Assembly: GCF_001545075.1 (NCBI RefSeq)
Contig: NZ_FCOB02000003.1
Location: forward strand, 186,001-250,000
Length of the DNA stretch: 64,000 nt
Source: Caballeronia ptereochthonis
GTDB lineage: Bacteria; Pseudomonadota; Gammaproteobacteria; Burkholderiales; Burkholderiaceae
Reading direction: 5' to 3'
Made by a program: the position numbers and the translations under genes. The notes below the pieces were generated by a model. It did not search any database and was not told where the DNA came from. It was given only the letters and a program-made list of their open reading frames with translations. Below, piece after piece: positions 54,544 through 63,773 of this stretch (its first letter is position 1; each line of letters starts with the position of its first letter).

Positions 54544-55110
54544 ATGAGCAGTCTTGCGCCGGAAAATGTACTTGCATCACAAAAGGCGGGCGTCGACACG
54601 ACCTTCGGTTTCGCCGCACAAGCCGTCGAAGGCTTCGAGAAGCTGATCGATCTGAACGTGCGCACGCTCAGGACGGTACTCGACGAGCATCAGGCGCTCG
54701 TCGCCAGGTCGCTCTCCGTGCGCGATCCGCAGGAATTCCTTGCGCTTCAGAACCAGCATCTGCAGGACAGCGCGCAACGCGTGCAGGCTTATTGGACGAA
54801 CGTCTACGAGATCGCTTCGGGCGTGCGTGGCGGCTGCATGGAAGCGGTGCAGGACCAGATCGAGAAATCGCAGCGCAATGTGCACGCGTTCGTCGAAAGC
54901 CTGGCGAGCAATGCGCCCGTCGGCAGCGAAGCCGTCGTGACCGCGTGGAAATCCGCGATCGACGTCGCGACGGAATCCGCCAACTCGGCGTACGAAGCCG
55001 CGAAGAGGGCCGCGCGTCAGGTGGTCGAGGCCGCGCAGAACGACGCCGTTGTCGCAAGCCGCACTGCCGTGCGTGCCGCGTCGCCGAAAACGGCAAGCGC
55101 GAAGAAGTAA
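54544..55110 (+). CDS. phaP: Phasin family protein
   Basis: A 188-residue granule-associated protein. FGFAAQAVEGFEKLIDLNVR, TLRTVLDEHQALVARSLSVR and AQRVQAYWTNVYEIASGV are typical of PHA-granule phasins, with an alanine- and lysine-rich C-terminal tail (AASPKTASAKK). Phasins coat polyhydroxybutyrate granules. The start at 54544 has GGAG six bases upstream. An ATG at 54532 is possible. A terminator follows. Confidence 0.88.
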   Translation: MSSLAPENVLASQKAGVDTTFGFAAQAVEGFEKLIDLNVRTLRTVLDEHQALVARSLSVRDPQEFLALQNQHLQDSAQRVQAYWTNVYEIASGVRGGCMEAVQDQIEKSQRNVHAFVESLASNAPVGSEAVVTAWKSAIDVATESANSAYEAAKRAARQVVEAAQNDAVVASRTAVRAASPKTASAKK

Positions 55111-55134
55111 GCCGGCGGGTTGCGGCAGCGGAGG

Positions 55135-55158
55135 AAGGCGGACGCGGTCCGCCTTTTT
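55135..55158 (+). terminator. Intrinsic terminator after the phasin gene
   Basis: A 9-bp stem (55135-55143 with 55147-55155, loop GCG) is followed by TTT within a TTTTT run. It ends the phasin transcript 25 bases after the stop. Confidence 0.85.
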
Positions 55159-55178
55159 ATGCTTCGGCTCCAGGCGAT

Positions 55179-55547
55179 TCAGCCGCCCAGCGTCTTCAGC
55201 GAGAGTTCATGCGAGCGGCCGATCCACACCGCCGAGTCGCGATGGTCGCGCAGCGCGTCGCCGGTGTTGGGGTGCATGAAGACGTCGAGCGCGCCGTGGT
55301 TGAGCGTCAGCCATTCGAGCATCGGCGCGAGCAACTCGCCGCCGAAGCCCAGTTGAAACGACCACTTCGGATGCGGTCCGACCGGCCGTTCGTGAAAGCG
55401 GCCCAGCCGCAGCGCGCCGCCCTGCAGTTCGTCCGCGAACCGGTCTTCGATGACGAGCCGCAATTGCCAGGCCGCGTCGCGGTTCTCGGCATCGAAATAG
55501 GCGTGGGCATGCCAGTCCGTGATCGTGCGTGTGTCCTTGGCGTCCAT
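55179..55547 (-). CDS. DOPA 4,5-dioxygenase family protein
   Basis: A 122-residue protein with ITDWHAHAYFDAENRDAAWQ near the N-terminus and LDVFMHPNTGDALRDHRDSA near the end. Both are characteristic of the DOPA 4,5-dioxygenase (DOD) family, whose histidines bind iron. Actual catechol cleavage is not proven for bacterial members. It is convergent with the phasin gene. Confidence 0.8.
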   Translation of the reverse strand: MDAKDTRTITDWHAHAYFDAENRDAAWQLRLVIEDRFADELQGGALRLGRFHERPVGPHPKWSFQLGFGGELLAPMLEWLTLNHGALDVFMHPNTGDALRDHRDSAVWIGRSHELSLKTLGG

Positions 55548-55587
55548 CGTTCAGGCCGCGTGCGGCGTTATCCGGAAACGCCTCATT

Positions 55588-55947
55588 TTAGCGTTCCAGC
55601 GTCCAGAGCACCGCGTGCTCGTCGAGCATGCGCCGGGTCGCGCGCATGCCGATGCCCGCGGCCAGTTGCGTCAGCACGAACGCATCGGCGCAGCGTGTCA
55701 GGCCGCCCACTCCTCGCGACGACATCGCCTCCAGCGACAATCGCTCGAACCACAGCCAGCCCGCATCGCCGGAGAGCAAGGCGATGCGCGAGCCGCTCAG
55801 CCGCGCGCGCCGGATCAGGACGCCGCTCTGCGGAAGTTCTTCGTCGATGACCCAGGTTCGCGTCGGTGCCGCAGCGCCGCCGAACCCGGTGCACACGAGT
55901 CCGGATGCGCAAGTCGCGATGAGAAACGCGCGCCGCGACGTGCTCAT
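55588..55947 (-). CDS. Exported hypothetical protein coupled to the flavoprotein gene
   Basis: A 119-residue protein beginning MSTSRRAFLIATCASGLVCT, a Tat-like leader with paired arginines. No CXXCH heme site is present, so it is not a cytochrome partner. Its ATG shares the last base of the flavoprotein stop (TGATG), implying co-translation. A GTG one codon earlier is an alternative. Function unknown. Confidence 0.6.
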   Translation of the reverse strand: MSTSRRAFLIATCASGLVCTGFGGAAAPTRTWVIDEELPQSGVLIRRARLSGSRIALLSGDAGWLWFERLSLEAMSSRGVGGLTRCADAFVLTQLAAGIGMRATRRMLDEHAVLWTLER

Positions 55948-57536
55948 CACCCCTCCCCTTCGAAGCGCTTTGGCCAGATCCCCTGCTTGCCCGGCGACAG
56001 AATGCCGTTCGGATCGAGCGATGTCTTGATCGCGTTCGACAACCGCATCAGCGCATGATCGTTGAAGTCGTATTGCGCGGCGGCGAGATCCATGAACGAC
56101 AGATGGGTTCGATATTGCCCATAACCGGCCGCGCCCGCATCACGGATCAGGGCTTCGATCAGCGCGCCGGCATCGCGCGCCTGTTTCGGATCGTCGCGGT
56201 CGAAGATCGCCGCGAAGATGTGATGCATCGCGCGCTCGCCCGCCGTGAAGCCGCCGTAGTAATCGAAACCGTATTGCGCGGCGCGCTCGCGCACCATGCG
56301 GACCTGCTTCACGGCGTCGCGTCCGACCGTCGGGCAGATCGGCGAGAAATCGATGTGCGCGCCCGAGCCGCCGCGCCAGTTGAGCAGGTTGAACGCCTCG
56401 AGCCCCGGAATGCCGACCTGGGCGCGATCGCCGCCGCCCGTCGGTTCCACGGCGCCGTCGCGATACGGCATCTCGAACAGCGTCGCGCCCGCGATCTCCG
56501 TGAAACGCGCGTGCGCGATGTCGCGCCGCGCCTTCACGAGCGACGGCGGTCCGTACAGACAGAAGCGCAGGTTCCAGCGCCCGATGCCGATCTTGCGCGC
56601 CATCGCGTCGACGGCTTCGTCGGGCATGGCGCCGTCGCCGTCGTACCACTGCCTGCGCGTCGAGACGCCCGCCGCCCAGCGCACCGCGCTCTCGATCACG
56701 GCATGGCTCTGGATCGTGCCATCCATCCTGAGCGGGCGCAGCGTGTCCACGACGCGCTCGAGATCGTCCTCGCGCGCGAACGCGTAGCGGCAGATCATGT
56801 AGCCCTCGGGCGCGGGCATGAGCCAGATGCCGAGCTTCGTGACCACGCCGAAGCTCGACTGCATGAACAGGCCGTCATATGACGGCCCGAAGCCGCCCTT
56901 GAACACCTGCCATGCGCGGCTCGCGGACATCGCGCCCATGCCGGTGCGCACGACATCGCCGTTGGCCAGCACCACTTCCATGCCGCACTGACGGTCCGCG
57001 TGGTCGCCGTAAGGCGTCGTGCCGTAGCCGCGCTCGAGCGTGTTGCCGACGACGCTGCCCCACCCTGCGGCAGGCGGATCGACCCAGAAGCGCCGCGGCG
57101 TGCCGAGCGCGCGATGCAGGTCGTAGTAAGTGACGCCCGGCTCGACGAGCGCATAGCCCAGGGTCTCGTCGATTTCGATGATGCGATTCATGCGCCGCAG
57201 GTCGAGCACGACGCATCCGCGCATGCGCGGCGCCGCGCCGCCGTAGGCGAAGTTGCGGCCGGTGGAGACGGTCCAGAGCGGCACGCGATGGCGATTGGCG
57301 ACGGCGAGCGCCGCGCGCACGCCATCGACGTCCTTCGGCAACACGACGGCGGACGGCGCGTGCGCGATCGCATCGCCGGGTGCGAACGGATCGAGATATG
57401 AAGCGGGGTCGGCCGGCAGCACGGCATCGCTGCCGAGCGCCGCCGCGAATGCCGCGAGCGCCGCGCGAAACGCCGCCGCCGAGAGGCCTGGCGGCAGCGG
57501 CGCGGCGTTTTGACTGGCTGGCGTGGCCCGGGTCAA
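55947..57536 (-). CDS. VAO-family FAD-linked oxidase/dehydrogenase (4-cresol dehydrogenase-like flavoprotein)
   Basis: A 529-residue flavoprotein. The FAD domain shows LWTVSTGRNFAYGGAAPRMR, YALVEPGVTYYDLHRALG, and GSVVGNTLERGYGTTPYGDH with a histidine. The C-terminal cap shows NGILSPGKQGIWPKRFEGEG, which matches vanillyl-alcohol oxidase and p-cresol methylhydroxylase. It likely oxidises a para-substituted phenol. The start is a TTG overlapping the stop of the lipoprotein gene (TTGA), giving a usual family length. No cytochrome c subunit gene is present, so O2 or another acceptor is plausible. Confidence 0.85.
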   Translation of the reverse strand: MTRATPASQNAAPLPPGLSAAAFRAALAAFAAALGSDAVLPADPASYLDPFAPGDAIAHAPSAVVLPKDVDGVRAALAVANRHRVPLWTVSTGRNFAYGGAAPRMRGCVVLDLRRMNRIIEIDETLGYALVEPGVTYYDLHRALGTPRRFWVDPPAAGWGSVVGNTLERGYGTTPYGDHADRQCGMEVVLANGDVVRTGMGAMSASRAWQVFKGGFGPSYDGLFMQSSFGVVTKLGIWLMPAPEGYMICRYAFAREDDLERVVDTLRPLRMDGTIQSHAVIESAVRWAAGVSTRRQWYDGDGAMPDEAVDAMARKIGIGRWNLRFCLYGPPSLVKARRDIAHARFTEIAGATLFEMPYRDGAVEPTGGGDRAQVGIPGLEAFNLLNWRGGSGAHIDFSPICPTVGRDAVKQVRMVRERAAQYGFDYYGGFTAGERAMHHIFAAIFDRDDPKQARDAGALIEALIRDAGAAGYGQYRTHLSFMDLAAAQYDFNDHALMRLSNAIKTSLDPNGILSPGKQGIWPKRFEGEG

Positions 57537-57661
57537 TATCCGCCGCTGCTGCCGCTGCTGGAATTCGTGCCGGACGACGACGTGCCGCCGTCGGTCTGAC
57601 AACCGGCCAGCAAGCCGGCGAGCAGTGCGAGCATGACTGTTGCAATTCTGGCGAGCTTCAT
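57533..57661 (-). CDS. Very small lipoprotein
   Basis: A 42-residue protein with a lipoprotein leader MKLARIATVMLALLAG and lipobox LLAGC at Cys19. The rest is QTDGG then a Ser/Gly-rich tail. GGAGGT precedes the ATG at 57661. Its TGA overlaps the TTG start of the flavoprotein. It may just couple translation or anchor something. Too short to classify. Confidence 0.7.
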   Translation of the reverse strand: MKLARIATVMLALLAGLLAGCQTDGGTSSSGTNSSSGSSGGY

Positions 57662-57833
57662 GAAATACCTCCGAAAGGAACGATCGAGCCAGGCGCGGCG
57701 ATGAAGCCGCTTCTTCATTAAACGCGCAGGGGCACGCCGATATTCCCGCCGTTCGCGTCCATTTCGACGACAGCCCTGTGAGACAATTTCGCGCCGCGCC
57801 GGCCCGTGCGCGGTATTTCATTCACCTCACGCG

Positions 57834-59243
57834 ATGAAGCGCTACCAAGCCCTTGCCGACACGATGGCCGCCGAGATTCGCGCGGGCAGGCTGCCCGTCG
57901 GCGCGCGGCTGCCTTCGGTGCGGCATCTGACGACGCAATACGGCGTCGGCCAGTCGACGGTCTTTCGCGCGTACTACCTGCTCGAGGAATGGGGGCTTAT
58001 CCGCGCGCGTGAACGCTCCGGCTATTACGTCGCGCCGGGAGCGAGGCTCTCGACGCAAGCGGCCCCGCCCGCGCCGCTCGCCGCCCCCGCGCCCATCGAC
58101 GTGAGCAGTCTCGTCTTCTCCGTGCTCGATGCGGTCAGGCGTCCCGATGTCGCGCCGCTCGGCTCGGCGTTTCCGTCGCCGAAGCTGTTTCCGCTGCCGC
58201 GTCTTGCGAAGTCGCTCGGGCACGCGGCGCGCATGCTCGATCCGTGGAGCACGGTCGTCGACATGCCGCCGGGCAACGAGCAGTTGCGGCGGCAGATCGC
58301 GCTGCGCTACATCGGCATGGGTATCGCGCAGCCGATGGAAGAGCTCATCGTGACGAACGGCGCGATGGAAGCGCTCACGCTCGGTCTCATGGCCGTGACG
58401 AAGCCGGGCGACGTCGTCGCGATCGAGTCGCCGTGTTTCTATGCGGCGTTGCAGGCGGTCGAGCATCTGGGCCTGCGCGCGGTCGAGATTCCCGTCGATC
58501 CGCGGGACGGGCTCGATCTCGACGTGCTCGCCGAGGCGCTCGACAGGCATCCGTTGCGCGCGTGCTGGTTCATGACGAACTTCCAGAATCCGACCGGCGC
58601 GACGCTTTCCGTCGAGAAAAAGCGCGCGCTCGTCGAGCTGCTCGCGAAGCACGACGTCCCGCTCATCGAAGACGATGTCTACGGCGAGCTGCATTTCGCG
58701 CAGGATCGCCCGCCGCCCGCGAAAGCCTTCGACACGAAGGGGCTCGTCCTGCATTGCGCGTCGCTGTCGAAGACGCTCGCGCCGGGCTACCGGCTCGGCT
58801 GGGTCGCGGCGGGCCGCTTCGCCCATCAGATCCGGCGCCTCAAGCTGATGACGACCCTCTCGACCAGCATTCCGATTCAGGCGGGCATCGCGGATTATCT
58901 CCAGCACGGCGGCTTCGACAAGCATCTGCGCAAGCTGCGCGGTGAGCTGCTCACGCAACGCGGCGCGATGGAAGCGGCCATCGCGCGCTGGCTGCCGCCG
59001 GATGTGTCCTTCGTGCGCCCGGACGGCGGCTATTTCCTGTGGCTGAAGCTGGCCGGGCACGTCGATGCGATGCAGTTGCATCGGCGCGCGCTCGAGCACG
59101 GCATCAACGTGACGCCGGGACCGATCTTCTCGGCGCGTCATGCGTATGGGAACTACGTGCGCATCAATTTCGGCCATCCGTGGTCGGCGCAAATCGAAAG
59201 CGCGATGAAAACGCTCGGCGACCTGTTGCGGGCGCCGGCGTAG
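57834..59243 (+). CDS. MocR/GabR-type transcriptional regulator
   Basis: A 469-residue regulator. The N-terminal GntR domain is LPVGARLPSVRHLTTQYGVG then QSTVFRAYYLLEEWGLIRAR, and the aminotransferase-like domain has FQNPTGATLSVEKKRA. IEDDVYGELHF and the PLP lysine Lys313 in CASLSKTLAPGYRLGW follow. Divergent from the flavoprotein operon's first gene by 172 bases. It may control it, but this is inference. Confidence 0.9.
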   Translation: MKRYQALADTMAAEIRAGRLPVGARLPSVRHLTTQYGVGQSTVFRAYYLLEEWGLIRARERSGYYVAPGARLSTQAAPPAPLAAPAPIDVSSLVFSVLDAVRRPDVAPLGSAFPSPKLFPLPRLAKSLGHAARMLDPWSTVVDMPPGNEQLRRQIALRYIGMGIAQPMEELIVTNGAMEALTLGLMAVTKPGDVVAIESPCFYAALQAVEHLGLRAVEIPVDPRDGLDLDVLAEALDRHPLRACWFMTNFQNPTGATLSVEKKRALVELLAKHDVPLIEDDVYGELHFAQDRPPPAKAFDTKGLVLHCASLSKTLAPGYRLGWVAAGRFAHQIRRLKLMTTLSTSIPIQAGIADYLQHGGFDKHLRKLRGELLTQRGAMEAAIARWLPPDVSFVRPDGGYFLWLKLAGHVDAMQLHRRALEHGINVTPGPIFSARHAYGNYVRINFGHPWSAQIESAMKTLGDLLRAPA

Positions 59244-59279
59244 CGCGCGCTCTGACGCCGGTATCCGCGTGCTAGACTA

Positions 59280-59295
59280 CTGTACATGCATACAG
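59280..59295. promoter_or_regulatory. LexA (SOS) box overlapping a start codon
   Basis: CTGTACATGCATACAG fits the CTGT-N8-ACAG SOS-box consensus exactly. The ATG of the helicase gene is inside it at 59286-59288. A TAGACT minus 10-like hexamer at 59273-59278 would place the transcript start near the ATG. Confidence 0.75.
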
Positions 59296-61598
59296 TATCC
59301 GAGCCCGCCTACACCGTCGCCGTGCGCGCGCTGTGCGAGTTCACCGCGAAGCAAGGCGATCTCGATCTGCGTTTCACGCCCACGCCGAGCGCGCAGGAAG
59401 GCGTCGCGGGCCACGTCACCGTCATGGGCCGGCGGCCGGCGGGGTATCTGAAGGAAATCTCCCTCTCCGAAGAACACGGTCCGCTGCGCGTGCGCGGACG
59501 CGCCGACGGCTACGATCCCGCGCTCAACCGGCTCGAAGAGATCAAGACGTATCGCGGCAGGCTCGACTGCATGCCGCAGAACCATCGGCATCTGCACTGG
59601 GCGCAGGCGCGCGTGTACGGGCATCTGATGTGCCGCAAGCTCGGTCTCGCCGGGATCGAGATCGCGCTCGTGTATTTCGATATTGCCGATCAGACCGAGA
59701 GCGTACTCGTCGAAACGCACACGGCAAGCGCCCTCGCCGCGCACTTCGAGGACCACTGCGAGCGCTTCATCGCGTGGGCGCGGCAGGAGCTGAAGCACGG
59801 CGCCGCGCGCGACGCCGCCCTCGCCGCGCTCGCGTTTCCTCACGCGGATTTCCGCCCCGGGCAGCGCGCGCTCGCCGAAGCGGTCTATCGCTCGGCGGTG
59901 TCGGGGCGCTGTCTCGCCGCGCAGGCGCCGACGGGCATCGGCAAGACGGTCGGCACGCTCTTTCCGCTGCTGAAGGCGTGGCCCGGGCAGCGGCTCGACA
60001 GGATCTTCTTTCTGACGGCGAAAAGCGCCGGACGGCAGCTCGCGCTCGATGCGCTGACCACGCTCGCCGCGCAGCCCTTGCGCGTCGTCGAGCTGGTCGC
60101 GCGCGACAAGGCTTGCGAATATCCCGACCGCGCGTGTCACGGGGAATCGTGTCCGCTCGCGCGCGGCTTCTACGATCGCCTCCCCGCCGCGCGCGCCGCC
60201 GCACTCGAACGCGCGCAACTCGATCGCGCGTCGATCGCGGACGTCGCGCGGGCGCACGAAGTCTGTCCGTACTATCTGAGCCAGGAACTGTCGCGCTGGA
60301 GCGATGTGATCGTCGGCGATTACAACTACTACTTCGATTCGAGCGCGATGCTCTTCGCGCTCGCCGAAGCGAACCGCTGGCGCGTTGCGGTGCTCGTCGA
60401 CGAAGCGCACAACCTCGTCGAACGGGCGCGCGGCATGTACTCCGCGACGCTCGATCAGGCCGCCTTCGACGCGATGCGCCGCGGCGCGCCTCCTTCGCTC
60501 AGGAGGACGCTCGGCCGCGTCGCGCGAAGCTGGAACGACATGGCGCGCGAGCAGGACGAGACAGGCGCCGAATACATGACCTACCCGGAACCGCCCGCGC
60601 GCCTTCTGACCGCGCTCGGCCAAGCCGTCTCGCAAATGACGGAAATGCTCGGCGAGCAGCCCGACGTGTTCACGCCCGAAACCTTGCGCTTCTATTTCGA
60701 TGCCGTGCATTTCACGCGCATCGCGGAGCGTTTCGGTTCGCACTCGATCTTCGACATCACGCTCGGCGGCGCGGGTTCCAGTGTGAAGAAGCGCCGCGCC
60801 GCGCTGTGCCTGCGCAACGTGGTCCCCGCGCCGCATCTCGCGCCGCGTTTGGCTCGCGCCCACAGCGTCGCGCTGTTTTCCGCGACGCTCACGCCCGCGC
60901 ACTTCTACGCCGATACGCTCGGGCTGCCGGAATCGAGCGTGCGCATCGACGTGGAGTCGCCGTTCAGCGCCGAGCAGCTCGACGTGCGCGCGATCGCCGA
61001 CGTCTCCACGCGCTATCGCGACCGTGAAGGCTCGGTGGCGCGCATCGCCGATCTGATCGCCGCGCAGTTCTTCCGCGCCGAAGGCAATTACCTGAGTTTT
61101 TCGAGCAGCTTCGAGTATCTCGAGCAGGTCGCGGCGGCGCTCGCGGCGCGCCATCCGTCGATTCCGTGCTGGCAGCAGTCGCGCGCGATGAGCGAGGCGG
61201 CGCAACGCGAGTTCCTCGCGCGCTTCGTGCCGGACGGGCGCGGCGTCGGCTTCGCGGTGCTGGGCGGCGCGTTCGGCGAGGCGGTCGATCTGCCCGGCAC
61301 GCGGCTCATCGGCGCGTTCGTCGCGACGCTGGGCCTGCCGCCGCTGAACCCCGTCAACCAGCAGATGAAAGCCTGCATGCACGAGGCATTCGGCGAAGGC
61401 TACGCCTACGCGTATCTTTTTCCCGGCGTGCAGAAAGTGGTGCAGGCGGCCGGGCGCGTGATCCGCGGACCGCTCGATCGCGGCGTGCTCTATCTGATCG
61501 ACGACCGCTTCACCCGCGCCGAGGTGCGGCGCCTCCTGCCCGCGTGGTGGCGGATCAAGGTGCTGCGCCAGCGCGATTCATCGAGCGCCGGCGTGTGA
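59286..61598 (+). CDS. DinG/XPD-like helicase with N-terminal nuclease domain
   Basis: A 770-residue protein. An N-terminal PD-(D/E)XK-type region is suggested by VRGRADGYDPALNRLEEIKT with YRGRLDCMPQNHRHLHWAQA. The helicase has Walker A AQAPTGIGKTVGTLF (Lys220), four cysteines in ACEYPDRACHGESCPLARG with a following CPYYLSQ for an iron-sulfur cluster, and DEAH (Asp372). VVQAAGRVIRGPLDRGVLYL is motif VI. It should unwind and cut damaged DNA. The LexA box over its start implies SOS control, possibly with a leaderless mRNA. Confidence 0.9.
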   Translation: MHTVSEPAYTVAVRALCEFTAKQGDLDLRFTPTPSAQEGVAGHVTVMGRRPAGYLKEISLSEEHGPLRVRGRADGYDPALNRLEEIKTYRGRLDCMPQNHRHLHWAQARVYGHLMCRKLGLAGIEIALVYFDIADQTESVLVETHTASALAAHFEDHCERFIAWARQELKHGAARDAALAALAFPHADFRPGQRALAEAVYRSAVSGRCLAAQAPTGIGKTVGTLFPLLKAWPGQRLDRIFFLTAKSAGRQLALDALTTLAAQPLRVVELVARDKACEYPDRACHGESCPLARGFYDRLPAARAAALERAQLDRASIADVARAHEVCPYYLSQELSRWSDVIVGDYNYYFDSSAMLFALAEANRWRVAVLVDEAHNLVERARGMYSATLDQAAFDAMRRGAPPSLRRTLGRVARSWNDMAREQDETGAEYMTYPEPPARLLTALGQAVSQMTEMLGEQPDVFTPETLRFYFDAVHFTRIAERFGSHSIFDITLGGAGSSVKKRRAALCLRNVVPAPHLAPRLARAHSVALFSATLTPAHFYADTLGLPESSVRIDVESPFSAEQLDVRAIADVSTRYRDREGSVARIADLIAAQFFRAEGNYLSFSSSFEYLEQVAAALAARHPSIPCWQQSRAMSEAAQREFLARFVPDGRGVGFAVLGGAFGEAVDLPGTRLIGAFVATLGLPPLNPVNQQMKACMHEAFGEGYAYAYLFPGVQKVVQAAGRVIRGPLDRGVLYLIDDRFTRAEVRRLLPAWWRIKVLRQRDSSSAGV

Positions 61599-61705
61599 CC
61601 GCGCGCGCGGCCGATGCGCTCGCGGGCACCCGGCTTGCTGCTCTTTGGCACCTTCGGGAAAAACTTGTCCCCGCCGGGCCGAAGAGCCCTCACTGGAGAA
61701 TCCAC

Positions 61706-62200
61706 ATGTCCACCGCTCAAACTTCGCGGCAACCGGATGCGCTCGACATCCTGGAAGCCGATCACCGCGCCGTCGAGCAGCTTTTCGATGCCTTCGACCG
61801 CGCGCCGCACGACGATCTGGAGCGCAAGGCCACGCTCGTTCAGCGCGCCTGCGAGCTCCTTTCGATTCATTCGATCGTCGAGGAAGAGCTGCTTTATCCG
61901 GCTGCCCGCCAGGCGCTCGGCGGCGCGAAGGTGATCGACGTCGACGAGGCCTATGTCGAGCATTTTCTCGTCAAGACGCTGATCGAAAAGTTCGCGAACC
62001 TGAAAGCCGGCGACGCGGGCTTCGACGCGACCTTCACAGTCCTGAAGGAGAACGTGACGCATCACGTCGAGGAAGAGGAATCGACGCTGTTTCCGGAAGT
62101 GCGCAAGACGGGCGTCGATCTCATGACGCTCGGCCGCAAGATCGAAGCACGCAAGGAAGCGCTGCAGAAGCGCATCACCGACGTGGCGATGGCGCACTGA
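61706..62200 (+). CDS. Hemerythrin HHE domain protein
   Basis: A 164-residue protein with ILEADHRAVEQLFDAFDRAP, ELLSIHSIVEEELLYPAARQ and NVTHHVEEEESTLFPEVRKT, the HHE metal-binding helices. It binds a di-iron site and may sense or scavenge O2 or NO. TGGAGA precedes the ATG. Confidence 0.88.
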   Translation: MSTAQTSRQPDALDILEADHRAVEQLFDAFDRAPHDDLERKATLVQRACELLSIHSIVEEELLYPAARQALGGAKVIDVDEAYVEHFLVKTLIEKFANLKAGDAGFDATFTVLKENVTHHVEEEESTLFPEVRKTGVDLMTLGRKIEARKEALQKRITDVAMAH

Positions 62201-62298
62201 CGCGGCTTCGTCCGGAATTGCGCAGCAAGACCCGGAGTGCGTGCGGCGCGCGTGCGGCGCACACTGCACGCAGACTCACGCACATCCGGAGAATCAAG

Positions 62299-63045
62299 AT
62301 GAAAGTGCTCGAACGGGCGGCCATGCCCGGGACCGCCGTTCCGCTCGGCGAACGCGTCGACGCGCTGGACTGGGCCGACCTCGAAGCGCAACTCGACGGT
62401 TACGGCTCGGCCACGGCGCCAGGCCTCCTTTCCCTCGACGAATGCGAGGCGCTCGCGAACCTCTACGAGCGCGACGCGCTCTTTCGCAGCCGCGTGGTGA
62501 TGGAGCGGCACGGCTTCGGGCGCGGCGAATACAAGTACTTCGCCTACCCTCTGCCTGATCCCATCGCCGACGTGCGGCGCGCGGCGTACCCGCGTCTCGT
62601 GCCGATCGCCAATCGCTGGAACGAGGTGATGCGCATCGAGACGCGCTATCCGCGGGAGCATGCGGCGTTCATCGAACGATGCCACCGCGCGGAACAGGCG
62701 CGCCCGACGCCGCTTCTCCTGCGCTACGTACCCGGCGATTTCAACTGCCTGCATCAGGATCTGTACGGCGAGCACGTCTTCCCGATTCAGATGGCGATTC
62801 TGCTTTCGGCGCCCGGCCGCGATTTCACGGGCGGCGAGTTCGTCATGACGGAACAGCGTCCGCGCATGCAGTCGCGCGCGGAGGTCGTGCCGCTCGCGCA
62901 AGGCGATGCGGTGTTCTTCGCCGTGCATCACCGTCCGGTGCAAGGCACGCGCGGGCCGTATCGCGTGAACATGCGGCATGGCGTGAGCCGCCTGCGTTCA
63001 GGGCGGCGGCATATGCTCGGTGTGATCTTCCACGACGCGCGCTGA
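62299..63045 (+). CDS. 2-oxoglutarate/Fe(II)-dependent oxygenase family protein
   Basis: A 248-residue cupin-like dioxygenase. The iron ligands are His and Asp in FNCLHQDLYGEHVFPIQ, and a second His is in VFFAVHHRPVQG with an Arg following (YRVNMRHGVSRLR). Whether it acts on protein, nucleic acid or small molecules is unknown. A GGAG site precedes the ATG. Confidence 0.85.
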   Translation: MKVLERAAMPGTAVPLGERVDALDWADLEAQLDGYGSATAPGLLSLDECEALANLYERDALFRSRVVMERHGFGRGEYKYFAYPLPDPIADVRRAAYPRLVPIANRWNEVMRIETRYPREHAAFIERCHRAEQARPTPLLLRYVPGDFNCLHQDLYGEHVFPIQMAILLSAPGRDFTGGEFVMTEQRPRMQSRAEVVPLAQGDAVFFAVHHRPVQGTRGPYRVNMRHGVSRLRSGRRHMLGVIFHDAR

Positions 63046-63104
63046 GCGGCCGCTGAGGCCGCGCGACGCGTCCAGTGGAGACGCGTGCCTGACGCGCGGG
63101 ACGG

Positions 63105-63773
63105 TTATTCGTTCTCGTCGAAGTAATGACCGAAGCGAGCCTGCTTGGTCTTGATGTAGCGCTCGTTTTCCTCGCGCATCGGAATGGCGAGCGCGACGCG
63201 TTCGCATACGGGGATGTCGTGCTTGAGCAGCGTGTCGAACTTCGACGGATTGTTGCTCATCAGGCGCACCGACTTCACGTTCATCGCGCGCAGGATCGCG
63301 GCGGCGGAGTCGTACTCGCGGGCGTCGTCGGGAAGGCCGAGATGCAGGTTCGCATCGACCGTATCGAGCCCCTGCTCCTGCAGCGCGTACGCGCGGATCT
63401 TGTTCGCGAGCCCGATGCCGCGCCCTTCATGCCCGCGCAGATACAAAAGAATGCCGCGATTCTCGGCGGCGATATAGCGCAGCGCCAGATCGAGCTGCTC
63501 GCCGCAGTCGCAGCGGTAGGAGCCGAACACGTCGCCCGTCACGCATTCGGAATGCAGCCGGGTCAGGACCGATTCTCCGTCGCTCACGTCGCCCATGACG
63601 AAGGTGATGTGCTCGACGTCCGTATGCTTCACGCGGTAGACGTAGGAATCGAAAGTGCCGTACCGAGTCGGGATGGTAGCGGTCGCCACGAGCTCGACGT
63701 CCGCGCACTCGGCGCATTCGCCGAAGCGGTGTTGCGGGGTCTGCACGTCCTGCGGGGGAGAAGCGGTTTTCAT
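63105..63773 (-). CDS. ribA: GTP cyclohydrolase II (RibA)
   Basis: A 222-residue enzyme of riboflavin synthesis. The zinc cysteines are in [20 protein letters not shown], the GTP site [20 protein letters not shown] follows, and the catalytic tail is [19 protein letters not shown]. It opens GTP to the pyrimidine precursor of FMN. The N-terminus has a short extra Cys-containing stretch ([12 protein letters not shown]). No FMN riboswitch was seen upstream. Confidence 0.92.
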   Translation of the reverse strand: MKTASPPQDVQTPQHRFGECAECADVELVATATIPTRYGTFDSYVYRVKHTDVEHITFVMGDVSDGESVLTRLHSECVTGDVFGSYRCDCGEQLDLALRYIAAENRGILLYLRGHEGRGIGLANKIRAYALQEQGLDTVDANLHLGLPDDAREYDSAAAILRAMNVKSVRLMSNNPSKFDTLLKHDIPVCERVALAIPMREENERYIKTKQARFGHYFDENE

